NCBI GenBank assembly: GCA_029339505.1
Contig: JAQISU010000182.1
Coordinates: 248,001 to 312,000 of the forward strand
Direction: 5' to 3'
From: Unio delphinus
Taxonomy: Eukaryota > Mollusca > Bivalvia > Unionida > Unionidae
Length of the DNA: 64,000 bases
The position numbers were made by a program, and so were the translations under genes. This document shows, piece by piece, positions 37,200 through 48,724 of the stretch; within the stretch, counting starts at the first letter, position 1, and every line of letters starts with the position of its first letter. The notes below the pieces were generated by a model. That model was not told the origin of the DNA and did no database searches. It worked only from the letters and a program-made list of their open reading frames with translations.

Positions 37200-38045
37200 T
37201 TTCTTCATGCTGGGATCAGCCTATCTATATTCCAGGAATCTGGGTAAAACCCAAAATACACTCTTATGCGGGGATCGGCCTGGTATAGATTTAAGATGGA
37301 ATCAGAAAAGAATACAATAGCATACTGAGATCATCCTAGCACATAGTCTGTTTAAGCTGGGATTAGCCCAGAATACACTTTAATACTGGGATCAGCCTAG
37401 CAGATAATTTACTTGAGATGGGATCAGTCCAGTATACACAATAATGATGGGATCAGCCCAGAATTAACTCGAATGATGGGATCAGTCTAGCACAGACTTT
37501 ACTTGAGCTAGTGTCAGCCGAGCACCAATTCTACTTGAGCTCTGATCAGCCCAGAATACACTTTAATAATAGGTTCTGCCCAGCAAAGATTGGGATTATT
37601 CTCCTTTTTCGTTACGCTGGGAGTTGAAAGCTGGGATTAGCCTAGAACAGATTTCACTTGAGCTGGGATCAGCCTAGCAAAGGCTAAGGAAGATGGGATC
37701 AGTCCATTTTACACTATAATGCAAGGATCAGACGAGCTCAAATTATCATTGAACTGGGGTCAGCCCAAAATACACAAAATGCTGGGATAAGTTTAACACG
37801 GATTTACTTGATGGAATCAGCCCAGAATATACTCGAATGATGGGATCAGTCTAGCACAGATTTTACTTGAGCTGGGAACAGCCCAGAGTACAATGTAATG
37901 CTGGGATCAGTCTAGCACCCATTGGGAATTAGTCTTTTACACTGAGCTGGGATCAGCCTAGCACGAAGTCTGCATGAGCAGTGATCAACCGAGAATACAC
38001 GTTAATGCTAGGATCAGCCTAGCACTTATTGGGAATCAGTCCTTT
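37200..38045. repeat. Irregular repeat of about 40-50 bp (GGGATCAGCCTAGC)
   Basis: Roughly twenty occurrences of GCTGGGATCAGCCYAGMAYA with variable spacers, some units ending in ACTTGAGC. Copies are too divergent for a fixed period. No coding frame is supported. Confidence 0.85.
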
Positions 38046-38167
38046 ACATTCAGATTCTAGCCCCCACAGAAAGCCAAATATTTTTAAACATTTAAATTAA
38101 GTATTAATGTTATTTTTGCTATGAGTTTGATGTTGTAGAATAGTAGTACTAATGAATAGTGGCATAT

Positions 38168-38168
38168 T

Positions 38169-38258
<90 letters not shown>
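38168..38258. repeat. (GT)n(GA)n microsatellite
   Basis: Short GT run followed by about 70 bases of GA. Confidence 0.98.
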
Positions 38259-38260
<2 letters not shown>

Positions 38261-39042
38261 AACACTATTACTAATCCTATCTTTATCATTTTGAGTGCCG
38301 TAATATTCACACATTTGCCACATGGGCTCGCTCACAGCAGTGCTTCAAGGGTTAGTCACACATTAATTTAGCTATTGTCAATCAATTAATCAATCTGAGG
38401 AATGGTGGCTGTTTATCTCTTACCACCTTTACCTTTATATGACATCTAGGACAATTGAAGAAACTGCCCAAGGGTGATCTTATTCTATGAACCCCAAGTT
38501 TTGCCAATCAATAGTAGTTACTGATTACACAGGGTACACATTATGGTGTCAAATAGGGCTGTTTTTTTTTGTATTTGTAAAATTAGATTAATTATAAATC
38601 GATTTTTGGAGACGAACTTCTTGGTTTCGTGTGACATGCCGTGACATGACAGATGTGGGCATAATATCAATACTTGCGTGCAGTGACGGATTAAGTTAGT
38701 GAGGGGCTCGTAGCATACGGTAGGATATGTTATAAAAAGGTTCCTAAAGTTAAAAAAAAATATAAAAAAACATAAAAGCTTGGGGTCCGTAGCATTTTCT
38801 ACTTTTGCTACCAGTGTGAAACGGTTATTTTTTTTAAAAAAAAAAAAAAAAATATTTCCAATTATTACGCATGGTGTCTTTGATTGCCTTCTCACAGATT
38901 ATGCGTTAAATGAAGTTCCTCATGTATGAACACCACAGGTCTTGCAATTTTCGTTCTTATTCTTTAATATTAGTTTTGAAGTCTTACATTAATACAATCT
39001 GTTCACCTGAAAACAATTGGCTTGTACATTATCCCCATGGTT
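38259..39042. other. Spacer with possible hAT-MITE end
   Basis: At 38,681 the sequence CAGTGACGGATTAAG resembles a terminus of hAT MITE family 2, but no matching second end was found. Poly-T/poly-A runs lie at 38,562 and 38,750-38,850. Nothing else was recognised. Confidence 0.4.
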
Positions 39043-39055
39043 AGAATCACGATGG

Positions 39056-39303
39056 GGGGCCCCGAGTGGCCGAGTGGTCTAAAGTGCTGTCCGTTACGGA
39101 CCACTGCCATCTCACCTCTGTCTGCGTGTGTTCGAGTCTAAGATTCGGCAAATGTAGTTATGTGAGAAAGCTTGCCAGTAGCTTCTCGTGGGTCGGTGGT
39201 TCTTTCCGGGGGTTGTCCGGTTTCTTCCTCCACCATTAATACTGGCCGCCATGTATAGCCTATATTGTGCTGAAAAATGGCGTTAAACCATAAAAAACAA
39301 AAC
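39056..39303 (+). mobile_element. tRNA-derived SINE, family 1, with 13-bp TSD
   Basis: Complete copy (248 bp) flanked by perfect direct repeats AGAATCACGATGG (39,043-39,055 and 39,304-39,316). The A box is GTGGCCGAGTGG and the B box GTTCGAGTCT. The tail is A-rich (AAAAAACAAAAC). The intact duplication suggests one of the younger copies in the window. Confidence 0.93.
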
Positions 39304-39491
39304 AGAATCACGATGGAATGCATTCCTTGTTGATTATCCAAGACATTTCGTCATCACAAGTCTTGTATCTCTAAGGAATACGTTCGTGATATCGTTTACA
39401 ATTGTCTGTATATGACTCGATTATACTTTCCAAATCACACTAAATAAAAGACATCTTTTAATTGGGGTTGACATTTTCCCCCATTTTAAGA

Positions 39492-39732
39492 CAGCTGTTG
39501 TTATTGTTGTTATGGTTCAATGCCATTTTTCATCACAAGATAGGCTACATGGCGGCCAGTATGAACGGTGGAGGAAGAACCCGGGAAAACCCTGAAAAGA
39601 ACCACATACCCACGAGAAGCTATTGGAAAGGTTTCTCACATTGGACGAATCCGAGACTCAAACACACGCAGACAGAGGTGAGATTGTAGCGATCCGTAAC
39701 GTTGAGCGCTTTAAACCACTCGTGCTGACCAT
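39492..39732 (-). mobile_element. SINE family 1, minus-strand copy
   Basis: Reverse complement of the same body: TTGTTATTGTTGTTATGG tail, then GATAGGCTACATGGCGGCCA, GGAGGAAGAACCCGGGAAAA, and a tRNA-like head near 39,730. It is tail-to-tail with the copy at 39,056, about 190 bases away. Confidence 0.88.
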
Positions 39733-40840
39733 ATTCAGGAAAATCTATGTATGAGATTCATCTAAACAGCCTTTTGATTATTTATGCACGTGATTTGACC
39801 TTGACCTTCAATAAATACATACTCCCAATGTGATATTTTTCACATTTGAATGATGTACAAGTATACCATGTTTCACTGCTAATATATAACAGCGGAAGAA
39901 AAACTGATGGACCCTTGCATTTGTTTTAAAAATAATGCTCCAAAAAAAGAGAACAGTAAAGGGCCATTTTTACAGTCAAGGTCATATTAAACAGATCTTA
40001 TTTAACTTCATTTATTGCATATGGAATTTATGAAAGAAGTTTAATAATATTTCAGTCAAAAAATGATGACAGGTAACACATTGTAGTCAGTCAACAAAGT
40101 TTACAAGACTAAGTGTAAATGTAGAATTTTTTCTCAGACAACAACTGCAAATTTAAAGTTTGAAAAGTGTCAGTAGACTGGTTTGATTTATCTTCGTGAT
40201 TTTATACGCTATTGTTTGATCCTGTGTAAATAAATCATGCAAATTATAAATGTGTGATACCAAAAATATCACATGTTTATAAAATGCTATATGAAAGATA
40301 CTGCAATGCCCCACATATGAATAGGACAGATTTTGGAAACCAAATTCCTTATATCTAAATAAATGTAAATCGTCTCTTGTGTCATAATAATAAATGGAGT
40401 CACTTGAAAAAATAGCTATTTTATTATTATTTCAAAAATTTAAAGTGATGTTGGCATGAGGTGATAATAAAATGCAATTAACAGGCATGTATGTATACCG
40501 CAATGTACTCATTGAAAGAAAACGATTATCAAACACTTTCAAAGTACTGTAAATGTTATCAATGTGCCCTTTGTCAGTTCAAAGAGGTAATTATATAATC
40601 TACTATGGCACTGAATTATAATGGTCCAAGAGGCATAAATGTATAACGAGGGAATGAAATAATCTGATATACCTAAAAAAAAATTGATACAAACATATAA
40701 TACATGGTTTTTATACTCAATTTGTGAAAATCATCCTCTCTTTCCAATAGAAAACAGAAAACAGTACAGTTTACAACAAGAAGAAAACCCTGAAAAGAGA
40801 TACGGTTATTTAGAATTGCCTTTTTATGTCAATACAATAT
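39733..40840. other. Unrecognised spacer
   Basis: AT-rich, no gene or array recognised. Confidence 0.4.
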
Positions 40841-41092
40841 CTTGGACCTTTCGCAAGCAGTGATTTTCCATTGTCAGAAAGGCCAATGTTGCAAGCAGTG
40901 ATTTTTTCCACTGGCAAAAGGCCAAAGATGTTGCAAGCAGTGGTTTTTGAGTGGCAGAAAGGCCAAAGATGTTGCAAGCAGTGGTTTTCCAATGCCAAAA
41001 AGGCAAAATATGTGCATTCAGTTGGTTTTGGATTGTCAGAAAGGCCAAAAATTTGCATGCAGTGATTTTCCCTTGGCAGAAAAGAAAAGATT
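40841..41092. repeat. 41-42-bp minisatellite
   Basis: Six degenerate units with GATGTTGCAAGCAGTGGTTT and GGCAGAAAGGCCAAA. Open frames on both strands here (up to 158 codons running past the array) are repeat-driven. Confidence 0.88.
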
Positions 41093-41600
41093 GTTGAAAC
41101 CAGTTTTGATGTATTGTATCTGTCCTTATTCATGGGAAAAGTTGATCTTCAGTGATGGTGCCACACATATAACTCAAATCAACAAACAAATGTATAAAGA
41201 GACCATATATTTCTACACTTTGTGCAGACATAGAAAAAATGTCAAGTTTGTTTTCTGGTCCATATACAAGACTTATGTAGACTTAAATTACAATGTACAA
41301 CTATGTAAAAATCTAATATACAAAATTAAAAATAAAATTAGCACAACCAACTGGTGGATAATATCTGTTGTGAAAAAGAACATAGCAAATTTAAGTCATA
41401 TTACATTTGGTCTTTTAATCTGATTTTAATTCCTAATTGGCAATCTATGTTACTGTGAAATATTGAAAAAATATTCCTAAATAATTCAGATGATTTGACA
41501 TAAAGAAATAAATTATTCACGGCATAAATATGCAAGTATACTACAAGAGACACATTAAATACCTGCCACATATTTAATGGGAATTATATAGGTACATAAG
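41093..41600. other. Unrecognised spacer
   Basis: No supported feature. Confidence 0.4.
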
Positions 41601-42960
41601 AGCATGGATGATCAATGGGTCTCAATGGCTTTGACCATTAGTCAAGGTATATGGTCTTGAAATAAACTTACTGTATGCCCTTATTTTCTTATCAGACTGA
41701 TTGTAAGCTTTAATCTTTTGAACCCAGAATCTTTAGGTTTCCTAAATACTTTTAGTGCAAGCCATCCACTATGTTTGGTCAAGGGACTTGACATAGAAAA
41801 TAGCTATTCTACTTAACCAATTTTTCTTACCATAACCTTTGATCTTTTGATCCCCAAATCAACACATCTCTTTTAATACAAGCCATCCATACAAATTTAG
41901 TCAAGGTACATGATCTAGAACTAAAGTTACAATGCAAAAAACATTTGGCTTCTTTAAATCACAGAGGCCTTTACCTCTGACCTTTTCTAATTAACAACCA
42001 ACACCAACATTCAAATCACCCACATACATCTGTGATGATTTTTGTTTGTTTGGTTAGGATTTTTAACATAGCTTTAAAAAAAATTCAGTCATATTGCTAT
42101 GATGTCTGCAGTGAGGCAGTTTATAGTGATGTCTAGCATTGGGGCATCACGCCGCAGACATGTAGCATGATGTCCCACCCGGTCACATTATCCTGACACC
42201 AGGCCGACCAGTCCTAACACTAACCTCTTAATGCTGAGCATCAAGCGAGGCAGCTGTTAGTACCATTTTTGTGAGTCTTTGGTATGACTCAGTCGGGGAT
42301 CGAACCCATGACCTCCCATTTTCACGGCGGATGCTCTAATCACTAGGCCACAGGAGCAGTCATCTGTGATAGTGCATGGTCAAGAACTAAAATGCCTGTG
42401 CAGAAATCAATGTTGTCCATTCAGTCACAATAACCTGATCTTTAGACCCAAAATCAATTGTCTTCTCCTGGTCTGTGATGTAGAACTGTTTTGCAGCAGG
42501 ATTCTTCTTCAAGACCCACGACCATCACTTTTGATCTTTTGACACTAAGAGACATAAGTGTCTTTCTTACTTTAAACACAAGCCATCTTTGGTAATTGTA
42601 GATGACAGTGAACTTGAGTTGTGCAGAAATAGAATTAACAACAAACAGACAGACATATGGAGGAAAGACATCATAACATGGTGGACATATGAAAAGTATA
42701 ATGATGACATGTCATATTGAAATAAAGGATATGTTTTAGTCACAGTGACCTTGACTTCTGACCTTTATTTTACTTCAATAACAATTCTTCCTTGTTGCAG
42801 ATGCAATTCATCCATACAGTTTGGTTCAGGTTTTGTCAAGCAGAACTAATGTTGTTTTGCACAAACCATTTTATTTTCATTTTGTCATTATAATCCACAA
42901 TCTTTGACCCCCAAATCCATAGGTTTGTCTTACCCCCCCCCCCCCTTCCCCCCGAGCTCA
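41601..42960. repeat. Degenerate long repeat (170-bp scale)
   Basis: Several diverged segments share the order TTTGAYCTTTTGAYCCCAAA, then TACAAGCCATCCAT, then TTTGGTCAAG and AACTAAAGTT (for example 41,700-41,940, 42,440-42,620, 42,740-42,930). It is interrupted by SINE family 2 at 42,058-42,361. The poly-C at 42,936-42,953 ends it. Confidence 0.6.
42058..42361 (-). mobile_element. tRNA-derived SINE, family 2, full-length copy
   Basis: On the minus strand: head with CTAGTGATTAGAGCATCCGC and B box GGTTCGATCCC, body AGCTGCCTCGCTTGATGCTC, 3' part GGACTGGTCGGCCTGGTGTC. Collinear over its whole length with 12,969-13,262. Confidence 0.9.
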
Positions 42961-42984
42961 AGTTGTTTTGCAGAAATTAAATTG

Positions 42985-43120
42985 GCAATACACTGATGGC
43001 CAGCCAATCAGATTGAGGAAAGGAGATAGTAACATGCCCAGCCAATCAGATGGAGGAAAGGATAGTAACTGGACAGCCAATCAGACCGAGGAAAAGAGAT
43101 AGTAACATGACCAGCATATA
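42985..43120. repeat. 47-bp minisatellite, three copies
   Basis: AGCCAATCAGA followed by GAGGAAA and GATAGTAAC recurs three times with small indels. Confidence 0.85.
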
Positions 43121-43494
43121 AAAATATGTGTGATGATATGTCATACTGCAGGCTAAAATACCAGATGATAAATTGATGACATACTTTCTCGCAAAAAGAA
43201 AATGTTGAAAATGATTTGAAATTAGAATATGTCTAAAGATTATACAAAAAATAACTATACAAATTATAATACTCACCAAAAGAGGCACATATAATTTTAT
43301 ATTTTACACAAGCAACATAAATGTATATAAATATTTTGAATTTTAAACAAGAATCCCTTGCAGGGACTGACACTCTACAGGCCAAAAAAAAAAAAAAAAA
43401 AAAAAGAATTTCCAGAATTCAAGATAAGATCAATTCTTCCTTTTGACCACTGGTGAAAATATTGGAAGTCAACTTTACACAATTTTCATATAGA
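43121..43494. other. Unrecognised spacer
   Basis: Contains a poly-A run at 43,384-43,405. Nothing else. Confidence 0.4.
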
Positions 43495-44440
43495 CCCAAA
43501 AAGGCATCTTAAGATGTCTTCTGGTGGTAACCCCATGCTGATATGACTTTGTTTTCAAGGAGCTAAGACTTTTAATTTACAACCAACTTGACATCATAAG
43601 AAATAACGATAACAATATTTTTAATATTCTTTTCCATCAGATTTATACCTTTTGCATTTAGGGCAAATTAGAGATCATAAGAAGTCTTCCAGTGAAAACA
43701 CCATGTCAGGAGGATTAGCAATAACAAGATTTTGAAGACAGCTACTGTGGTGGCCATGTTTGACATCACATTGGCATTATTTTCATATAAGACATTGTAA
43801 CAAGTCTACTAATGAAGAAGTAGTAGCGATAACAAGATTTTGAAGATAGCTGCTGTGGTGGTTGTAAGCTCAGCATCATTTTCATTTAGGATTAACTAGA
43901 CATCATTTTCATTTAGGATTAACTAGACATCATTTTCAGTGAATAATCCTCTGTTGATGCAACCATTTATTCAGGAAGCATAGCAATGATATGATAGACA
44001 GTTAGACAGCCATATTGGATATATTGGATAACAGTAGCACTGTTAGATAACCAATCAGACAGCCATATTGGATAATATACTGGATAATATAAACAATAAG
44101 ATAGACAATTAAACAGCCATGTTGGATAATATATTGCATAACAGTAGCACTGATAAGATAGCCAGTTAGACAGCCATATTGGATAATAGATTGAATAATA
44201 GTAGCAATGATAAGATAGCCAGTTAGACAACCATACTGGATAATAGACTGGCACAATATATATCATATAAGAAGTCTTTTAGCAAAAGCCATATGTGATA
44301 TGACAATCCATTCAGTAGGAGTAGTGATAAGATTTTCAAGATTGCCACCATGGCAGCCATATTAGATATATGAGTGGTTCCATTTTCATTTAGAAGCCAG
44401 TACACTATGGGATGAATGTGTGGGTGATGTTTCATGGCAA
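43495..44440. repeat. Nested degenerate repeats
   Basis: A long unit (about 120-170 bp; AAGTCTTCYAGTGAAAACAC, then GATAACAAGATTTTGAAGA and GTGGTGGCCATGTT) recurs at about 43,506, 43,675, 43,796 and 44,270. Inside it, at 43,985-44,265, a block of about 60 bp (GACAGCCATATTGGATAATA, then AGTAGCA) is tandemly amplified five times. Confidence 0.75.
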
Positions 44441-44786
44441 TCTTCAAAGTAGTATAGTAGGAGCATTAATTACAAACTCTTGTTTATGGACACGTTGGCA
44501 ACAGATGACGGACCACATGCATGAGGTCTTCCAATCTATGCCCAGTAAACCCCAAAAGCACACACAGACTTGCACACACATATAAATATATATATTGACT
44601 ATTTGCATGATTATGGTACATTTTAAAGAATAAATTGTCACCCAAAATATAAAGTACAATCGTAGCTAATATAAAGGAATTATCATGGAAAATATATGTA
44701 ACAAATATAAAGTGATACACTTTTAAAGTGAACTTGATTTGTAAAGGCAAAATACATATACATATAATTTTTGACTGCATGAGATG
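44441..44786. other. Unrecognised spacer
   Basis: No supported feature. Confidence 0.4.
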
Positions 44787-45064
44787 CCTACTGCCTGTAA
44801 ATCTGTGTTTTTGTTACTGCCTGTAAATCTTTTTTTTTTTTAACTGTCTGTAAATCTGTGTGTTTTAATTTACTGCCTGTAAATCTGTGTGTTTTTGTTA
44901 CTGTCTGTAAAACTGTGTTTTTGTTACTGCCTGTAAATCTGTGTTTTTGTTACTGCCTGTAAATCTGTGTGTTTTTGTTACTGACCGTAAATCTGTGTGT
45001 TTTTGTTACTGTCTGTAAATCTGTGTGTTTTTGTTACTGTCTGTAAATCTGTGTGTTTTTGTTT
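44787..45064. repeat. 28-32-bp minisatellite
   Basis: About nine units of TTACTGCCTGTAAATCTGTG followed by GTTTTTG. Confidence 0.92.
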
Positions 45065-45298
45065 ATCCATCACTGTTCTCCACATATTTAATTAAGTCAA
45101 AATAATACTGTCAAAGTTTCCTGTCACCACACTATCATATCAATACCTTATTTTACTAAGTGCTGAATAATCCAACTTTATTGGAAAATTAATTAATTAA
45201 TTTTTCATCTGTTCTTTGATGATGTGTCACATATAGTTGCTATCAATCACTCCAAGGTGTTAATTTTCCATGTATAAAGCACACAACAGAAAGCACAC

Positions 45299-45940
45299 TG
45301 CCAGATTTCTAGTAAGTCTGAATAACGGTTATGCCACCATAATTCTAGATTTCTAGTAAGTCTGAATAACGGTTATGCCACCATAATTCCAGATTTCTAG
45401 TAAGTCTGAATAATGGTTATGCCACCATAATTCTAGATTTCTGGTAAGACTGAATAATGGTTATGCCACCATAATTCTAGATTTCTAGTAAGTCTGAATA
45501 ACGGTTATGCCACCATAATTCTAGATTTCTAGTAAGTCTGAATAACGGTTATGCCACCATAATTCTAGATTTCTAGTAAGTCTGAGTAACGGTTATGCCA
45601 CCATAATTCTAGATTTCTAGTAAGTCTGAATAATGGTTATGCCACCATAATTCTAGATTTCTAGTAAGTCTGAATAATGGTTATGCCACCATAATTCTAG
45701 ATTTCTAGTAAGTCTGAATAACGGTTATGGCACCATAATGTCAGATTTCTGGCGAGTCTGTTGGTTAAGACACATACTGCCAGATTTCTGGTCAGTCTTA
45801 ATGATGGCTAAGATGTATAATGCCAGATTTTGGTCAGTTTGAATGATGATTAAGACACATGTTCTCATATTTCCAGTCAGTCTGAATGATGGCTAAGACA
45901 ACTTGCCACCACAGTTCTGGTCAATTTGAATGATGGTTAA
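45299..45940. repeat. 44-bp minisatellite, left block
   Basis: Ten near-identical 44-bp units (AGATTTCTAGTAAGTCTGAA, then CGGTTATGCCACCATAATTCT) to about 45,740, then four degenerate units with GATGGTTAAGACACATG. Split by the TTAA-flanked element at 45,941. Confidence 0.93.
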
Positions 45941-46490
45941 CACATTAACCCATGGAGGTTTTTGCGTAAAGGAACACATTTTGGAGACTATTTCTGAATA
46001 CATCCTAATACATTGACTTCCAAGCAATATTCCATTAGACTGATGCTTACTTGTGCTAAAAACATGTTTTCCATTGGTTAGTTCGCTGGCGCATGAGAAG
46101 AAGGTGAAAAGTTGAAGTTCTATGGACAGAAGACTCTTTATTTTCAAAATGTCAACCCTACCCTACTTTTTGCACAGGTTCACCTGTCTGCTTCAGACTG
46201 GTCTGCCATAGATCTGAGGCCATAAAGTATAAAATCTGGACACAAAATCGGATAGCGACCATGGGCGAATTTCGGGTGGAGAAAAAAGGTCCAAAAAATT
46301 GGGATTTTCCCTCTGTATTTTGAAGTGCAACTAAAATGTCCAGATTATTTGGTATCATTGTAGAGCTAAATCTGTCTAACTTACTTTAATACCACCCACC
46401 TTAGTGCATCATGCATGACTTGGACACTACAGACCTTGGAAGTATGCTACTACCTCATGCCCTGTAAACTCAGCGCTAGGGGTTAATGTG
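45941..46490. mobile_element. piggyBac-like non-autonomous element (550 bp, TTAA TSD)
   Basis: Terminal inverted repeats CACATTAACCC begin at 45,941 and end, inverted, at 46,490. TTAA lies directly outside both ends (45,937-45,940 and 46,491-46,494). Removing the 550 bp with one TTAA restores a continuous minisatellite unit (GATGG-TTAA-GACATATG), which pins the boundaries. TTAA target duplication is characteristic of piggyBac-type transposons. The interior has no transposase; short minus-strand frames (46,158-46,358) resemble nothing recognised. Confidence 0.88.
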
Positions 46491-46690
46491 TTAAGACATA
46501 TGCTGCCATATTTCCAGTCACTGTCAATGATGGTTAAGACACATGTTGCCATATTTCCAGTCAATCTGAATGGTGGTTAAGACACATGTTGCCTTATTTC
46601 CAGTCACTGTCAATGATGGTTAAGACACATGTTGCCATATTTCCAGTCAATCTGAATGGTGGTTAAGACACATGTTGCCATATTTCTGGT
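46491..46690. repeat. 44-bp minisatellite, right block
   Basis: Four or five degenerate units (GTTAAGACACATGTTGCCAT, then TTTCCAGTCAATCTGAATGG) continue the array after the insertion. Confidence 0.88.
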
Positions 46691-46977
46691 CAATTTGAAT
46701 GATAGTTGAATGATGCCAGATGTCACATGATGAATGCAGGGCTGTACCAACAGAAATTGCTATGAGATACCAGATGTCACATTGCAAATAAATGGCTGTA
46801 TCATTAGCTATTATTGAAAGATGCCAGATGTCACATTGCAAATAAAGGGTTGTACCATTATTAGCTATTGTTGAAAGAAGCCAGATGTCACATGGCTATG
46901 CAGGGCTGTACCTTTAGCTATTGTTGAAAGATGCCAGATGTCACATGATGGATGAAGGGCTGTACCGTTAGCAATTG
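46691..46977. repeat. 53-bp minisatellite, left block
   Basis: Five units with GATGCCAGATGTCACATGAT and GGGCTGTACCATTAGCTATT. Confidence 0.9.
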
Positions 46978-47222
46978 TTGTTGTTATAGGGTTTAACACC
47001 ATTTTTCATCACATGATAGGCTATACATGGCGACCAGTATTAATGCTGGAGGAAGAACCTGGGAGAACCCTTGAAAGAACCATGACCCACAAGAAGCTAC
47101 TAGCAAGCTTTCTCACATACCCACACTGGCTGCATCTGAGACTTAAACCCACGCAGACTGAGGTGAGATGCCAGTGATCCATAACGGAGAGCGCTTTAGA
47201 CCACTCAGTCACTCAGGGCCTC
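46978..47222 (-). mobile_element. SINE family 1 inside the 53-bp minisatellite
   Basis: Complete minus-strand copy: tail TTGTTGTTATAGG, body GATAGGCTATACATGGCGAC, head with CTTTAGACCACTCAGTCACT. Flanking repeats ACCGTTAGCAATTG (46,964-46,977) and ACCATTAGTAATTG (47,223-47,236) are a slightly diverged 14-bp target duplication made from minisatellite sequence. Confidence 0.9.
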
Positions 47223-47671
47223 ACCATTAGTAATTGCTGAAAGATGCCAGATGTCACATGATGGATGAGGGGCTGTACCATTTGCTATTGTTTACAGATG
47301 CCAGATGTTACATGCCCCTCAGCTGTACCAACATAAATTGCTGTGAGATACCAGATGTCACATTGCAAATAAAGGGCTGTACCATTAACTATTGTCAACA
47401 GATGCTAGATGTCACATGATGGATGAAGGACTGTAGCATTTAGATATTGTTGCTAGATGGCAGATGTCACATGATGGATTGTGGTCTGTACCATTAGCTA
47501 TTGTTAAATGATGCCAGATGTCACATGGCAAATGAAGGGCTGTACCATTAGCGATTGTTGATTGATGCTAGATGTCATATGATGGATGAAGGCCTGTACC
47601 ATTAGCTATTATTGAAAGATGCTAGATGTCACATGATGGACAAAGAAGGTCATACTATTAGCTAACTCTGC
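47223..47671. repeat. 53-bp minisatellite, right block
   Basis: About eight more units of the same array. Confidence 0.9.
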
Positions 47672-47912
47672 CATGTGTTGTAGGGTTTAATGCCATTTTT
47701 CAGTACACGATAGGCTATTCATGGCAGCCAGTATTAATGGTGTAGGAAGAACCCGGGAAAACCACGGAAAGAACCACTGACCCACGAGAAGCTACCGGCT
47801 AACTTTCTCACATATGTACATTGGCCAAATCTGAGACTCAAACCCATGCAGAGGTGAGATGGCAGTGATGCATAACGGAGCACGCTTTTGACCACTCAGC
47901 CACTCGAGGCCC
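47672..47912 (-). mobile_element. SINE family 1, minus-strand copy
   Basis: Complete diverged copy at the edge of the 53-bp array: GTAGGGTTTAATGCCATTTT, GATAGGCTATTCATGGCAGC, then B-box complement GAGACTCAAACCC and head CCACTCAGCCACTCGAGGCC. Confidence 0.88.
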
Positions 47913-48577
47913 CCTTATCATGTGGTCAGGCTAGCCAAAATCCCATCCTTCCTCTGAACAAAAGTCCTGGATAAGCCCTTGGTGATGCATATTAACATTA
48001 ATTCTCCAGATCTTTCCTGATTCATTTCCTTTAAGATTCAAACAGAATCGTATATGTATAATTTTAAGAAATAATGATCATGAACACCAGAGAAAACAAA
48101 GAAGTATCCATTTGTTATTGCATATCTAAAATTCAAAGAATGTTGACTTGAAATTCACACATTCACTTGGTAAACATTTTTTTCCTTTAACTTTTGTTAA
48201 TAAAGTTATCTATTATTTAATAATAACTGCCTTTAAAATTTCAAATATACCAAAATTACTGCATTCTCTGTAAGTTTTCAAACCTCTGATTTTTCATACA
48301 TCATCTGTCCACAAAAATTATATTTTTCTTCTCTGACCTATAACAAAAATAAAATCTTTTAAATTAGCATATTTTTTAGTAACCTAAGAAAATGATAATT
48401 CTTGCACCTGTATTTGTACACCAAAACATATTTAACAAAAGGTGTATGAATAATTACAAAAACATTACAGTAAAATATAAGAGATTGTAAAGCTGTAAAG
48501 CTCAAAACAGAAAATATTTGAAATTCTCAAACTGAGGCACAACTCTACAATGACATAAGTTTATAGTGTTTATCCCA

Positions 48578-48613
<36 letters not shown>

Positions 48614-48724
48614 CCTGTCACAGGGACATCAGTAATTACAGTACAATAGTTTAAGATAATTATGAATAGTTTATAACAAAAATAGTCAAGAGTATTTGAT
48701 CATATTATGTACTTATCCATCTTA
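47913..48724 (-). other. Probable 3' UTR of the AFAP1-like gene
   Basis: This AT-rich sequence follows the stop codon on the minus strand. No AATAAA (TTTATT on the plus strand) was found in the first 560 bases; a variant ATTAAA lies at 48,216-48,221, about 500 nt after the stop. A (TA)n run at 48,581-48,609 is included. UTR assignment is inference from position only. Confidence 0.4.

Noticed and set aside
40947..41423. 158-codon open frame
   Set aside because: Its first third is minisatellite and the rest is AT-rich Lys/Tyr/Ile text without a splice context or motif.
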